64,000 nt of DNA from an uncultured Pseudomonadales bacterium (GTDB lineage Bacteria > Pseudomonadota > Gammaproteobacteria > Pseudomonadales > Azotimanducaceae), in the NCBI GenBank assembly GCA_943787425.1, contig CALSMJ010000001.1, positions 124,001 through 188,000 of the forward strand, read 5' to 3'. The notes below the pieces were generated by a model. It saw nothing but the letters and a program-made list of their open reading frames with translations. It did not search any database and was not told where the DNA came from. Both the position numbers and the translations under genes were made by a program. Below, in pieces: positions 52,493 to 62,493 of this stretch (position 1 is the first letter of the stretch; every line of letters starts with the position of its first letter).

Positions 52493-53926
52493 ATGCGCCG
52501 CCGCCTAATCCTATTACTGATGCTCGTCGTCGCCCCAACCGCCTGGAGCTCAGATTTTGATGTCGACGACGACGGTGTTGTCGCGCCGCTCACCGACGGC
52601 CTGCTGGTTCTAAGACACTTCTTTGGTTTCACGGGTACCGCATTAACCGAGGGCGCGCTTGGTGCGAATGCAACCAATACAACCGCAGAAATGGTTCAAG
52701 CGCACATCAATAGTCGCCCGAATCGGTTTGATCTCGATGGTGATGGCCTGCATCAACCTCTAACCGATGGCCTGCTGCTCTTAAGGTTGCTTTTCGGCTT
52801 TACGGACGAGGCGCTAACTCAAGGCGCACTCGGTGATCACGCTACCCGCAGAACCAGTAATCGCATTCTTGGGCACATTGAAAGTGAACTCAACATCAGT
52901 CTCAAAAGACTTGAACAATACGCTGATCAAACCCGTCCAAGTTACATAACGAAAGACAATACCGACGCCAGCAACCCTATCACCGATGCGGGCGCAACCT
53001 TAGGCCGCGTCTTGTTTTATGATCCTAGCTTGTCCCGAACCGACAGCCTAAGCTGTAGCGCCTGCCATCAACAGGCCAATGCTTTTAGTGATCAGAACAT
53101 CGCAAGCATCGGGATCAATGGCACAACCAGCCGGCATTCCATGCGACTCATTAACAGCCGCTTCAGTGATGAAAGGCGATTTTTTTGGGATGAACGCGCA
53201 ACGTCTTTAGAAGCACAGACCACCCAACCCATTCAGGATCATATCGAAATGGGGTTTAGCGGCGCTGACGGCGACCCAAGCTTGGCTGACCTGATCAACA
53301 AACTGGCCGCAATCGATCGATATCCTGCTTTGTTTACACTGGCTTTTGGCGATAGCGCCATTACAGAGCCTCGATTGCAATCGGCGCTAGCCCAATTTAT
53401 CCGCAGCATTGAATCCTTCGATGCACCTTATGACGTTGGCCGGGCCAATCATCGGGACAACCAAGACTTTGACAATTTTACTGCGGCTGAAAACAGGGGT
53501 AAGCGCTTGTTTATGGCCCCGCCGAACGATGGCGGAGCGGGTTGCGCAGGGTGCCATCGCCCGCCCGAATTCGATATTGATCCGAACACGCGTAACAATG
53601 GGGTGATTAATGCCATCGACGGTGGTACCGACCTCACCAACACACGCTCACCGAGCTTGCGGGACCTGGTTAACCCTGCTGGGGTTCCCAACGGCGGGTT
53701 GATGCACAACGGTGCCTTTGAATCGCTCGAGGCGGTGATCGAACATTACAACCGAATCCCTGAGGACAATGACCGCCTCGATCAGCGATTGCGCCGACCA
53801 GGCGGCGGACTCCAGCGTTTAAATTTTTCAGAAGCCCAGAAAACTGATTTGGTTGAATTCTTAAAAACACTCACCGGCAGCGCCGTGTACACGGATCCCC
53901 GTTGGTCGGATCCCTTCGCGCTCTAA
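52493..53926 (+). CDS. Di-haem cytochrome c peroxidase/MauG-like protein with dockerin-like repeats
   Basis: 477 aa. Start at MRRRLILLLMLVV with AGGG about eight bases upstream; a signal peptide ends near residue 20. Residues 21-130 are two EF-hand/dockerin-like units (DVDDDGVVAPLTDGLLVLRH and DLDGDGLHQPLTDGLLLLRL, each followed by FGFT and GALG). The catalytic part has two haem sites, CSACH (188-192) and CAGCH (about 350-354), as in bacterial cytochrome c peroxidases and MauG. It acts in the periplasm or outside. An N-terminal calcium-binding-like module on this enzyme is unusual. Confidence 0.88.
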   Translation: MRRRLILLLMLVVAPTAWSSDFDVDDDGVVAPLTDGLLVLRHFFGFTGTALTEGALGANATNTTAEMVQAHINSRPNRFDLDGDGLHQPLTDGLLLLRLLFGFTDEALTQGALGDHATRRTSNRILGHIESELNISLKRLEQYADQTRPSYITKDNTDASNPITDAGATLGRVLFYDPSLSRTDSLSCSACHQQANAFSDQNIASIGINGTTSRHSMRLINSRFSDERRFFWDERATSLEAQTTQPIQDHIEMGFSGADGDPSLADLINKLAAIDRYPALFTLAFGDSAITEPRLQSALAQFIRSIESFDAPYDVGRANHRDNQDFDNFTAAENRGKRLFMAPPNDGGAGCAGCHRPPEFDIDPNTRNNGVINAIDGGTDLTNTRSPSLRDLVNPAGVPNGGLMHNGAFESLEAVIEHYNRIPEDNDRLDQRLRRPGGGLQRLNFSEAQKTDLVEFLKTLTGSAVYTDPRWSDPFAL

Positions 53927-54066
53927 GGGGTCTTGCCCAAGGCGGCAAACCCTACGCCGTAACGGCGATCGCACTCGCGCAGGCCTAGCCACTACTCAGG
54001 TTTTAGCGCTGGTAGAACCTATTTAATGTGTGCCATTATAAGTTTTCGACAAAAAACTGAACCCCT

Positions 54067-55131
54067 ATGAATGATGACCGACTCATAATACGAGGCTCTC
54101 CCGGCTCACCGTATACTCGAAAAATGCTGGCAGCTTTGCGCTACCGTCAAATCCCGTACCGCTATCATCAGAGTCCTGACCCGGCGCTCCCTGAACCCAA
54201 AGTCCGTTTGATTCCGGTTGTCTATCTGCCAGACGCAACGGGAGCGCGCCAACCCGAGGTTGATAGCACGCCGATCATTCGCCGGCTTGAGCACGATTAC
54301 CCGCATCGCCAGATCATTCCTGAAAACCCGGTTGTGGGTTTGCTGAATGCGTTACTGGAGGATTACGGCGATGAGTGGTTGACCAAGGCGATGTTTCATT
54401 ACCGGTGGTACTACGCAGAGGATATTGAGCTGGCTGGTGCCGTGCTGCCCCACTACGCCGATGTCACGCAGACCGATGAAACGCTGCAAGCGATGAAGCA
54501 AATATTCTCGGAGCGTCAAATTAATCGCCTTTACGTCGTTGGCTCAAACGACACCACGGCACCCGTCATTGAGGCCAGCTACCAGCGATGTCTTGAGGCG
54601 CTCAATGCGCACCTGAAGCATCAACCCTTTTTACTCGGCAGTAGACCCGCCTCGTCAGACTTTGCCTTCTACGGCCAACTCACCCAGCTTGCTCAGTTTG
54701 ATCCAACCCCCTCAAGACTCACCCGTCAGCTGTATCCGAGGATTCACGCCTGGGTCAGCAAATGTGAGGACTTGAGTGGACTTGAACCTGATCCCGACGG
54801 ATTCTTAACGGCGAAGCCTACTAGCGCCTCGTTGAAAGCTATTTTTACCGAGGTCGGCCGGACCTATGTGCCCGTGATGCTGGCCAATGCCGAAGCTGTT
54901 GATCTGGGTCAACTTGAGGTTAAAACCAAGGTTGACGGTTTACCCTGGATACAAACCCCTTTCCCCTATCAGGCCAAATGCCTGCATTGGCTGCGACAGG
55001 AATATGCTGGTCTTGATGAGACTGAGCGCGATCAAGTCGGCGCCGTCATTAACGGCACTGGTTGTGAACGTCTCTTCTTGAAACCTACGCCACAACGCGT
55101 CACCGAGGACACAAAACATGGAAGTGATTAA
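54067..55131 (+). CDS. Glutathione S-transferase family protein
   Basis: 354 aa. The N-terminal thioredoxin-like domain reads IIRGSPGSPYTRKMLAALRY (Ser/Tyr in SPYTRK near the glutathione thiol) and VDSTPIIRRLEHDYP; a helical GST C-terminal domain contains LLGSRPASSDFAFYGQLTQL. The last 100 residues extend beyond a usual GST. It overlaps the DUF1330 gene by 14 bases. Confidence 0.85.
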   Translation: MNDDRLIIRGSPGSPYTRKMLAALRYRQIPYRYHQSPDPALPEPKVRLIPVVYLPDATGARQPEVDSTPIIRRLEHDYPHRQIIPENPVVGLLNALLEDYGDEWLTKAMFHYRWYYAEDIELAGAVLPHYADVTQTDETLQAMKQIFSERQINRLYVVGSNDTTAPVIEASYQRCLEALNAHLKHQPFLLGSRPASSDFAFYGQLTQLAQFDPTPSRLTRQLYPRIHAWVSKCEDLSGLEPDPDGFLTAKPTSASLKAIFTEVGRTYVPVMLANAEAVDLGQLEVKTKVDGLPWIQTPFPYQAKCLHWLRQEYAGLDETERDQVGAVINGTGCERLFLKPTPQRVTEDTKHGSD

Positions 55132-55555
55132 CCAGGTTTATCCAACCGAACCCGGGCAAATTGAAAAGATGATGGAACCCGGACCCGATGGACCGATCGT
55201 CATGGTCAATTTATTAAAATTCAAACCCAAGGCCATTTACAAAGATGGTCGCGCAAGCACCCTTACCGGGCGTGAAGCTTACGCGCTTTATGCCAACGCC
55301 GTCACCCAATACATTCAAACGTTTGGTGGGCGTATTTTGTTTGGTGGAGACGTTACCCATTTAACCCTTGGCATCGTCGATGAACTTTGGGATGAAGTGG
55401 CGCTGGCAGAATACCCGAACCGGGCGGCAATGGTTGCGATGAGCCTCTCCGACGGTTTTGAGTCGATGTCAGCGCATCGCGAAGCTGGCCTTGCGGGTCA
55501 ATTGAATATCGAGACGATTTATAACGCCGCCATGTTCAATCCTTTGGCGGGATGA
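55118..55555 (+). CDS. DUF1330 family protein
   Basis: 145 aa, ferredoxin-like fold of the dimeric alpha/beta-barrel group: GPIVMVNLLKFKPKA, then GREAYALYANAVTQYIQTFG, GRILFGGDVTHL and a final EAGLAGQLNIETI. Its start lies within the GST gene, so the two are coupled, and its stop overlaps the next start (ATGA). The function is unknown. Confidence 0.82.
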   Translation: MEVINQVYPTEPGQIEKMMEPGPDGPIVMVNLLKFKPKAIYKDGRASTLTGREAYALYANAVTQYIQTFGGRILFGGDVTHLTLGIVDELWDEVALAEYPNRAAMVAMSLSDGFESMSAHREAGLAGQLNIETIYNAAMFNPLAG

Positions 55556-55857
55556 TCGTTAAAACCGACAACCTCGGTCGCTATCTCGGCGCGCTCGATA
55601 AACGCCAGATTGCGCTAAAAAACAACGGCCATGATCTAACACTCCAGGTCTTCGTTGCCGATACGGGCCGACGCGCAGGCCAAGTGATGGTGTCATTGAG
55701 CTCGCCCTCTGCGTCTGCTTTGGGCGCCGCACTGGATGATCGCACGCAAGACTGGTTTGCTGCCGTGCTTAAAGATCTTGAAGGCTCCCGTGAATACCAG
55801 CACGGCCGGGCAACCTTCGCGCATTGTCGGCGCTCACACTTGGCATTCATTCATTGA
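55552..55857 (+). CDS. Hypothetical protein in the GST-DUF1330 operon
   Basis: 101 aa, ATGA-coupled to the DUF1330 gene. TLQVFVADTGRRAGQVMVSL followed by SPSASALGAALDD could be another dimeric alpha/beta-barrel protein of the NIPSNAP/DUF1330 kind, but this is a guess from strand pattern only. Confidence 0.6.
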   Translation: MIVKTDNLGRYLGALDKRQIALKNNGHDLTLQVFVADTGRRAGQVMVSLSSPSASALGAALDDRTQDWFAAVLKDLEGSREYQHGRATFAHCRRSHLAFIH

Positions 55858-55908
55858 TTCAGGCAGACTTAACAGCCGCCAAGTCGCAGCATTCAGATCA
55901 GGGCTCAT

Positions 55909-57183
55909 ATGACCGGCATTACGGTAGAAGGCACAACAGCCAAAGGCTTTGAGCCCATCCGCTCGTTATTCGAGCAAAACATGCACCGCTACCTCGAAGA
56001 CAAAGCACAACTGTGCATTTATGTGAAGGATCAATGCGTTGTCGATCTTTGGGCCCGACCATCGGATGAACCCGCCTTCGATGGCGATGCCTTGATCAAC
56101 GTGTTCAGCAGTGGCAAGAGTCTTGAATCGATTGCACTGGCCTGGCTCGTGTCAGAAGGCAGGCTCCAACTGACGGACCCTGTTACGCGCTATTGGCCAG
56201 ACTATGCAGCGCAAGACAAAGCCCGACAAACCATCGCCGATGTCATGCGTCACGAAGCAGGCCTTGCGGCACTCAACCAAGCGTTAGACCCAAAAGATCT
56301 CCACCGCGATCGCCTCAAGGACAATACGATTGGCGCGATTCTCGCCGCCCACCCGACCCAATATCGTCCAGGCGGCATCGAGGCCAGCCGGGATTATCAT
56401 GCGCTCAGTCGCGGCTGGATTGCCAATGAGATCTTCAGGCGTGCCGACGCACAGGGCCGAACGATGGGTGAGTTTTTTGAAACCGAGATCCGCAGCGCTT
56501 TTAACGCTGATCTTCATATCGGTGTGGCCAACGAAGACCTCAATCGCATCGCTCGATTGCGGCCCGTCTCAATCGGCAAGCACCTACTGCACAGTGCATG
56601 GCCCTTTACCAAGACTCGTAAAACCCACAACACGCTCTGGGTCTTACTCGGCCGCCTATTGAATTTCGCTCTGCGGGCGTTGATGTCACCCGGCATGCGT
56701 CCTAAAGAGGCGTTTAAAGACCTACCCATCATCCAAGCCTTCAATCATCCCTTGATCATCCAAGGCGAGACCCCTTCTGCCAATGCCCATTGTTCCGCGC
56801 GCGGGCTTGCTCGCATTGGCTCTGCGCTTGCCATGGGCGGTACCAGCCAGGACAAGATGTTACTCAACCCCGAGGCTTGGCAGGCTCTGCATGCCGAACC
56901 GATTACGCGCGACATGAATATTCAAACCAGTTTTACCCAGGGCGGCGTGGCTTATTTTAGCAAGGCCAATACCGGCGCCGGCGCAATGAACCGAGCACTC
57001 AATCAGGGCAGAGAGGGTTTCTATGGCTGGATGGGCCTTGGCGGATCAATTTTTCAGTGGCATCCTGAAAAGCAAATCAGCCTCGCGTTCGTGCCCACAT
57101 CATTACATCTGCTGGACCTAGTCAACGAACGCGGCAAAACCTACCAAACTGAAGTTTTACGATGCGTGGACGAGGCAAAGTAA
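55909..57183 (+). CDS. Serine hydrolase (beta-lactamase family, EstB-like)
   Basis: 424 aa. VFSSGKSLESIAL gives the nucleophile motif SxxK (Ser67, Lys70). SRDYHALSRGWI holds the catalytic Tyr, and GWMGLGGSIFQW occupies the third motif position. No signal peptide, so it is a cytosolic esterase rather than a beta-lactamase. It is a paralogue of the frameshifted enzyme at 49795-50938. Confidence 0.88.
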   Translation: MTGITVEGTTAKGFEPIRSLFEQNMHRYLEDKAQLCIYVKDQCVVDLWARPSDEPAFDGDALINVFSSGKSLESIALAWLVSEGRLQLTDPVTRYWPDYAAQDKARQTIADVMRHEAGLAALNQALDPKDLHRDRLKDNTIGAILAAHPTQYRPGGIEASRDYHALSRGWIANEIFRRADAQGRTMGEFFETEIRSAFNADLHIGVANEDLNRIARLRPVSIGKHLLHSAWPFTKTRKTHNTLWVLLGRLLNFALRALMSPGMRPKEAFKDLPIIQAFNHPLIIQGETPSANAHCSARGLARIGSALAMGGTSQDKMLLNPEAWQALHAEPITRDMNIQTSFTQGGVAYFSKANTGAGAMNRALNQGREGFYGWMGLGGSIFQWHPEKQISLAFVPTSLHLLDLVNERGKTYQTEVLRCVDEAK

Positions 57184-57242
57184 GACCTGCGCCCTCCGCT
57201 GTCATCGTTAAAAACGCGTGACGTTCTGAATGCCGGCTAACA

Positions 57243-58142
57243 TTATAAAGCGGCCTTCACTTCCCTCAGCAGTTCTATGGTTTTTAGACTCTGTATTTGA
57301 TCCGCGCTCATGTTTCGAACAATCACCTCGGTATAGCCTTGCTGCTTGAGTTGGCCCAGCTGATCCGAGACCTCAGCAACAGAGCCGACGACCAGCGCCG
57401 CCTCCGGAATGCCGCGATAGCCAGCTGCAAGATACGGCGCAACCGCCCGCTTCGCGGCTTGACTGGTTTCAGCAATCAATATATCTCGTCGGATCGCTGC
57501 CGCCCCCATCGCTTTAGAAGCCTCCGCACAGGCTGCTTGATATTGCTCGATAGCAGTCGCCGACTCGGCAGGCGTCAACGACGGCGCGGCCAGCCAGCCA
57601 TCGCCTAATGTCGCAGCACGCGCAATCGCAGGCGCCACCAGAGCACCAACCCAGACTTCAACCGGTTCTGATGGCACGGGTGAGATTCGCGCGCGCTGAA
57701 GCTGCCAGTACTTGGATTCATCAACCGTCTCGCCGCGCCAAAGTGACTGCATCACGTTTAATGCCGCAACGAACAAACCGACCTGTTGACGCATATCAAT
57801 ACCCAGCGCGGCACCCTGCCGGGCATCGCCCAAACCACACTGCATAATAAACCGGCCTTTAGCCAGTGCTGAGAGCGTGCCCACTTGCTCGGCCAACAAA
57901 ACCGGATTCCAAAGGGGCAGCAGATACAGCGCGCCAAAAGGCTTATCGCCCCATTCGGCAAGCATCCGAGCCAGCATGACATTATTTTGAAAGTACGGCG
58001 TTTTCGTCGAATGATGATCGCCAACAAACAGATGATCTAAACCCGCCGCATTGGCCGCTCGCGCGCGCTGGACCATCCAATCTGCCGCGAGATTCGGCGC
58101 GACATTCGGGTAGGAAGAGCTCACAGAGATCCCAATCTTCAT
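57243..58142 (-). CDS. LLM-class flavin-dependent oxidoreductase
   Basis: 299 aa, luciferase-like TIM barrel using F420 or FMN. MKIGISVSSSYPNVAPN opens the first strand; HLFVGDHHSTKTPYFQNNVM and RFIMQCGLGDARQGAALGID are typical of the family, and EVWVGALVAPAIARAATLGD gives the late flavin loop. The substrate is unknown. Confidence 0.9.
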   Translation of the reverse strand: MKIGISVSSSYPNVAPNLAADWMVQRARAANAAGLDHLFVGDHHSTKTPYFQNNVMLARMLAEWGDKPFGALYLLPLWNPVLLAEQVGTLSALAKGRFIMQCGLGDARQGAALGIDMRQQVGLFVAALNVMQSLWRGETVDESKYWQLQRARISPVPSEPVEVWVGALVAPAIARAATLGDGWLAAPSLTPAESATAIEQYQAACAEASKAMGAAAIRRDILIAETSQAAKRAVAPYLAAGYRGIPEAALVVGSVAEVSDQLGQLKQQGYTEVIVRNMSADQIQSLKTIELLREVKAAL

Positions 58143-58153
58143 GATGCCACCTC

Positions 58154-58215
58154 TTTTTTAAAACGGACTTTTTTTAAAACGGGCTACTTTTAAAACGGGC
58201 TACTTTTAAAACGGC
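58154..58215. repeat. Tandem TTTTAAAACGG repeats
   Basis: Four copies of a unit around TTTTAAAACGG, the last ones with a 16-bp period (TTTTAAAACGGGCTAC). They lie just upstream of the LLM gene start, where a promoter is expected. Confidence 0.75.
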
Positions 58216-58251
58216 CCTACCGTCTTTCACTTCGTTACTTTGAACCTGTCC

Positions 58252-58289
58252 AAAAAAAACCAGCGCCCACGAACAATCAGGCGCTGGTT
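58252..58289 (-). terminator. Rho-independent terminator
   Basis: On the minus strand AACCAGCGCC and GGCGCTGGTT form a 10-bp stem with an 11-12 base loop followed by an eight-T run. It ends the transcript of the secreted protein gene at 58331. Confidence 0.85.
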
Positions 58290-58330
58290 CTTAACGTTTC
58301 AACCAGCCTCGCTGGTTTTTTGCCCCAAAA

Positions 58331-58834
58331 CTATTGAACACGCCGAATGACGGCGGTCCCCCCTTCGGTCGCACCCTGATTCATGATAATCGAGTCCACG
58401 ACCACCGAGCCTTCAGCCGCTGAACCCAAATTGTAGGTCATCGCCGCGACAAAACTGTGGTGTTCGGCGTGATAGCCCGAATCCGGAATCAGCCTTAACG
58501 CCACCTGATCCTCTGATTCTGTTGCAACTCGAAACTCCGGCTCCGTGCCAAGCGAGCAGTAATGCTTCACAACCAAATCACCTTCCTTTTCGGTATAGGT
58601 GGTCAACATTTCGACCCCATCTTCGATCAGCGTTTCAACCATGGTGTTGCCACCAGCAATCAAGCGGAACTCAGAGCGGGTATCAACCACTTCACCCGTC
58701 ACCCGAGTCAATTTGCCTTCCCAAATACCTTCCATCTGCTTCATTTTATCGAACGCCGAATGGTGTTCTGCCAACGCAGGCATTAACCCCGCGCCGCCCA
58801 TGACAACGATTAAAAGACCTATTTTCCGGATCAT
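58331..58834 (-). CDS. Secreted hypothetical protein
   Basis: 167 aa with a signal peptide (IGLLIVVMGGAGLMPALA). The mature part, KMKQMEGIWEGKLTR, EFRLIAGGNTMVETLIEDG and MLTTYTEKEGDLVVKHYC, is lipocalin-like and resembles DUF1579-type proteins. Role unknown; a terminator follows. Confidence 0.65.
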   Translation of the reverse strand: MIRKIGLLIVVMGGAGLMPALAEHHSAFDKMKQMEGIWEGKLTRVTGEVVDTRSEFRLIAGGNTMVETLIEDGVEMLTTYTEKEGDLVVKHYCSLGTEPEFRVATESEDQVALRLIPDSGYHAEHHSFVAAMTYNLGSAAEGSVVVDSIIMNQGATEGGTAVIRRVQ

Positions 58835-58971
58835 ACTTTTTTCCTTTCCTTAAGATTAAGCCCCTCACGCTTGCGCTTATCGAACATTACTCTCGATGTG
58901 CCGCTCGGACAACGACAAATGTTTTAAACCCAAACGCCTTCATCACGCCCCTAAACAACACGAAGCCGTCG

Positions 58972-59610
58972 CTACAACGTTATGATACCCTGCGCACACG
59001 CAACCGTTGCCGCGACCCCAGGGCGCGCTTGGGTCACCGTCACGGGTAAATCCAGCTGCCGCATCAAGCGCTCAAAGGGTTCGAGTTGATCTAATAATTG
59101 CACAGTAACTTGGCGAAGGGTTCCCGCAACAGCAAGGTCACGGCACGGGTGTGGGCTTTGGCCCCAATCGATGAAAAACGGCATCCTTGCGCCGTAAGCA
59201 TGGCCCGAGACAAATAGCAGGCGCCACGTCAGTTGACCGCCGGTAATCGTCTCCCTGGACATCTCAAGCACCCTATGGCCAAACCCGAACGCTTCTAATC
59301 GCAGCACCAGATCCTCAAAACTAGAACAGCGCACGGCAAAGGTTCGCAAGTGCGGTGTGGTATACCCCAACAGCTGCTCTGCTAGCGTTCCGGACAACCC
59401 TTGCGTCGGATCAGGCGCGATCACTTCCAAATAGCAATCCTCGGCAAGTCCTAGCAAAGCATTACGCGTTCCCTGGCTTGGGTGACGACCACCATCTATC
59501 GCCGGCAGTCCGAACTGATTTTTGACCCACGCTTTCCCCTGGTCCAAATCGGACGCCCCGAGCATAAGGTGGTCAATCTGGTAATCCGTGGTTGCTACAT
59601 TGAGCGCCAA
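58972..59610 (-). CDS. Glyoxalase-like (VOC) domain protein
   Basis: 212 aa from a TTG at 59610 with AGGAG six bases upstream; the frame is open to 59727, but those residues do not look like the family. YQIDHLMLGASDLDQGKAWV and GTRNALLGLAEDCYLEVIAP match the Glyoxalase_3-type VOC proteins. The substrate is unknown. Confidence 0.78.
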   Translation of the reverse strand: MALNVATTDYQIDHLMLGASDLDQGKAWVKNQFGLPAIDGGRHPSQGTRNALLGLAEDCYLEVIAPDPTQGLSGTLAEQLLGYTTPHLRTFAVRCSSFEDLVLRLEAFGFGHRVLEMSRETITGGQLTWRLLFVSGHAYGARMPFFIDWGQSPHPCRDLAVAGTLRQVTVQLLDQLEPFERLMRQLDLPVTVTQARPGVAATVACAQGIITL

Positions 59611-59823
59611 AACATTCTCCTGCGCAGGGGGTGGCCGCGTTTCAACCGCTGGTCGCGCCACGCCCTTGCCTTGAATCTCGCTTTGAGAACCATGATTGAC
59701 GCGCTCCAGCGCCATGCCTTGACACACTTTAAAGCCAAATGCGTATTACCTCAAAAGATTGCACAGAAACAAACCCGATTGAATTAGACTCAAGCACTCA
59801 CCTCGCTGGAGATCGCTCAAACC

Positions 59824-62283
59824 ATGAAACACGCCATATTCATCAGCCTCGCATGTTTGATCACCCTGCCGATATCGGCGAGTCTCAACTACCAAGAACC
59901 GGTCGAGGCAATCGCAAACCTCGCAAAAGCACAATTGGCGCCAAGTGTTCGCGTCAACAGCAAAGGCACGACCATGCTTTTGCTCACTCGAGCGCTCTAC
60001 CCCCCGATCGCGACCCTCTCAGAACCTGAATTACGATTAGGTGGCCTCAGGGTCAATCCTCAGAAAAATATTGGTAGCCGGGTGCGCTACTACCATGATA
60101 TCCAAGTACAAGCCTTGAGCGGCACGGATCAAGGCGCGACGGTCAATTCTAAGCCGGCTGATCCTACCATCGCGACACCCGTCTCCGGGCTACCCCAACA
60201 ACCACGCCTGGCTTATTTTACTTGGTCACCCGATGAACAAACCGTTGCCTTTACCCATACCAGCAGGACAGGCGTCGAACTTTGGATTTTGGATATTGCA
60301 AGCGCCAAGGCTAGAAGGCTTTCAGCGCAACCGCTTAATGCGAACTTAGGCTCACCTTTTACCTGGGCCGCAGACAGTCAATCGATCTTAACCAAGGTTG
60401 TTCCTTCGACTCGATTGGCGCTCATCGACGCCGATCGCTCAGTGCCAACTGGGCCGACCGTCTCGGTCAGTCAAGGTGAAAAAGCTCAAAATCGGACCTA
60501 TCAAGATCTACTAAAAAGCCCAGCTGATGCGTTTAATTTTGAACAACTCACCCGATCTGAGCTGTATCGAATTACCCTGAAGGGTCGAGCAACACGCTGG
60601 CAATCGTCCGCCCTCTATGCGTCGGTTGAGGTCTCGCCAAATGGCGAATATGTCATGGTGACTCAAGTAAAACGCCCTTTCTCCTATTTAGTCCCTTATT
60701 ACCGTTTTGCCGCAGAGACCAATATTCATACCGACAGCGGCAAGCTCGTGACCCAGCTCATCGACCGGCCGGTTGAGGAGACTCGCGCTAAAGGTTTTAT
60801 GGCGACCACACCCGAAAAACGCGGTTTTGCATGGCGTGCTGATCAGGCCGCAACAATCACTTGGGTTCAGGCGCTGGACGACGGCGATCCAAAACAAGTC
60901 GTCCCGTTTCGCGATGAACTCCTCGAACTTGAGGCGCCTTTTAAAGGGGAACCGAAATCGCTCATCAAAACCCAGAACAGACTACAGCGTGTTCATTGGG
61001 GCAACGCCTCGATCGCCGTGGTCGATGACATCTGGTACGACAATCGCAATACCAAAAGCTATGCATTTGATCCAACGCACCCTGAATCGGGCGCCACAAT
61101 CTTATTCGATCGCAATCTTCAAGATGAGTATAACGATCCTGGTCAGTTCGCAAAGACCCGAAACACCCTGAATCAAACGGTACTAGTCCTTGATGCGGGC
61201 AAAGGTTATTTACTCGGAAAGGGCTTCTCCGATGCAGGTCAGTTCCCCTTCGTTGACACGATTGACTTCCGGCTTGGCACAACGCAGCGGCTATACGAGT
61301 CGGCCTATACCGATCGGATTGAGCGGCTACAGAGTGCGATCAATCTAAACGCTGGCACCTTGCTTGTGAGTATCGAATCCCCAAGCACCTATCCCAACTA
61401 CTACCTCAGAAATATTCGCGCGCCTTCCCTGACTCAGGTTACCGATTTTGAGAACCCTTATGCGGCGCTGGCTAATACGCAAAAAACGCTGCTGACCTAC
61501 CAGCGAGAGGATGGGTTAAGTCTTTCCGGCACTTTGTATCTGCCCGATACCTATCAAACTGACTCGGGGGAGCGGCTCCCGCTCTTACTTTGGGCCTATC
61601 CAGTAGAGTACAAAGACGCCCAAAGTGCTGGACAAACGACCTCCAATCCCAATGCCTTTACCTATCCTTATTACGGCAGTCCAATCTTCTGGGTAACCCG
61701 AGGGTTTGCCGTTCTGGATGATGCGGCCTTCCCAATTGTCGGCGAAGGCGATACCGAGCCGAATGACAGTTTCCGCCGACAGTTGGTGGCCAATGCCGCC
61801 GCTGCCATCAAGGCCCTCGATCAACGCGGCATCATCGACCCGACACGGGTTGCCGTTGGCGGGCATTCCTATGGCGCCTTCATGGTGGCCAACTTGCTCA
61901 GCCACTCTAATTTATTCGCAGCCGGCATTGCGCGCTCTGGCGCCTACAACCGAACCTTGACGCCCTTCGGGTTTCAGCGCGAACAGCGCAGCTATTGGGA
62001 GGCCCCGGAGGTGTATTACGACATGTCGCCCTTTATGCATGCCGATAAGATGAAGACACCGCTTTTGCTCATTCATGGCGAAGCCGACAATAATTCTGGG
62101 ACCTACCCCATGCAAAGCGAGCGTTACTTTAACGCTCTAAAGGGCTTGGGTGCACCAGCGCGGCTCGTGATTTTGCCTAAGGAGAGCCACGGTTATCGGG
62201 CTCAAGAAAGTATTCTGCATATGCTCTGGGAGCAGGACGAATGGTTGCAACAACACCTGTCGGCAACTCAAACAACGCCATAG
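59824..62283 (+). CDS. S9-family serine peptidase (prolyl oligopeptidase type)
   Basis: 819 aa with a signal peptide (FISLACLITLPISA), so periplasmic or secreted. The first part (about 40-560) is a beta-propeller, and the C-terminal alpha/beta-hydrolase domain has the nucleophile motif GGHSYGAF (about 679-686), the acid in HGEADNNSGT (about 754) and the catalytic His in KESHGY (about 788). It resembles dipeptidyl/glutamyl peptidases of marine gammaproteobacteria. Divergent from the VOC gene. Confidence 0.93.
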   Translation: MKHAIFISLACLITLPISASLNYQEPVEAIANLAKAQLAPSVRVNSKGTTMLLLTRALYPPIATLSEPELRLGGLRVNPQKNIGSRVRYYHDIQVQALSGTDQGATVNSKPADPTIATPVSGLPQQPRLAYFTWSPDEQTVAFTHTSRTGVELWILDIASAKARRLSAQPLNANLGSPFTWAADSQSILTKVVPSTRLALIDADRSVPTGPTVSVSQGEKAQNRTYQDLLKSPADAFNFEQLTRSELYRITLKGRATRWQSSALYASVEVSPNGEYVMVTQVKRPFSYLVPYYRFAAETNIHTDSGKLVTQLIDRPVEETRAKGFMATTPEKRGFAWRADQAATITWVQALDDGDPKQVVPFRDELLELEAPFKGEPKSLIKTQNRLQRVHWGNASIAVVDDIWYDNRNTKSYAFDPTHPESGATILFDRNLQDEYNDPGQFAKTRNTLNQTVLVLDAGKGYLLGKGFSDAGQFPFVDTIDFRLGTTQRLYESAYTDRIERLQSAINLNAGTLLVSIESPSTYPNYYLRNIRAPSLTQVTDFENPYAALANTQKTLLTYQREDGLSLSGTLYLPDTYQTDSGERLPLLLWAYPVEYKDAQSAGQTTSNPNAFTYPYYGSPIFWVTRGFAVLDDAAFPIVGEGDTEPNDSFRRQLVANAAAAIKALDQRGIIDPTRVAVGGHSYGAFMVANLLSHSNLFAAGIARSGAYNRTLTPFGFQREQRSYWEAPEVYYDMSPFMHADKMKTPLLLIHGEADNNSGTYPMQSERYFNALKGLGAPARLVILPKESHGYRAQESILHMLWEQDEWLQQHLSATQTTP

Positions 62284-62493
62284 TAGGTTGAGTGATCCGC
62301 CGATGCATTCAGGCTCGATTCTGATTTTCAGGACTGACAGGGCCCTGCACTCAACCAAGGCCTGAGGCTTTTTTGTTTTCGCCGTTCGCGCAGCGCAGTT
62401 ATCTTGAGACTTGAGAGACTTAGCTGCGACCAGCGCTTTAACTCGTTGCGAATCTCTGATTAACTTAGAGTTGGTGTTAAAGGCCTGCTTTTG

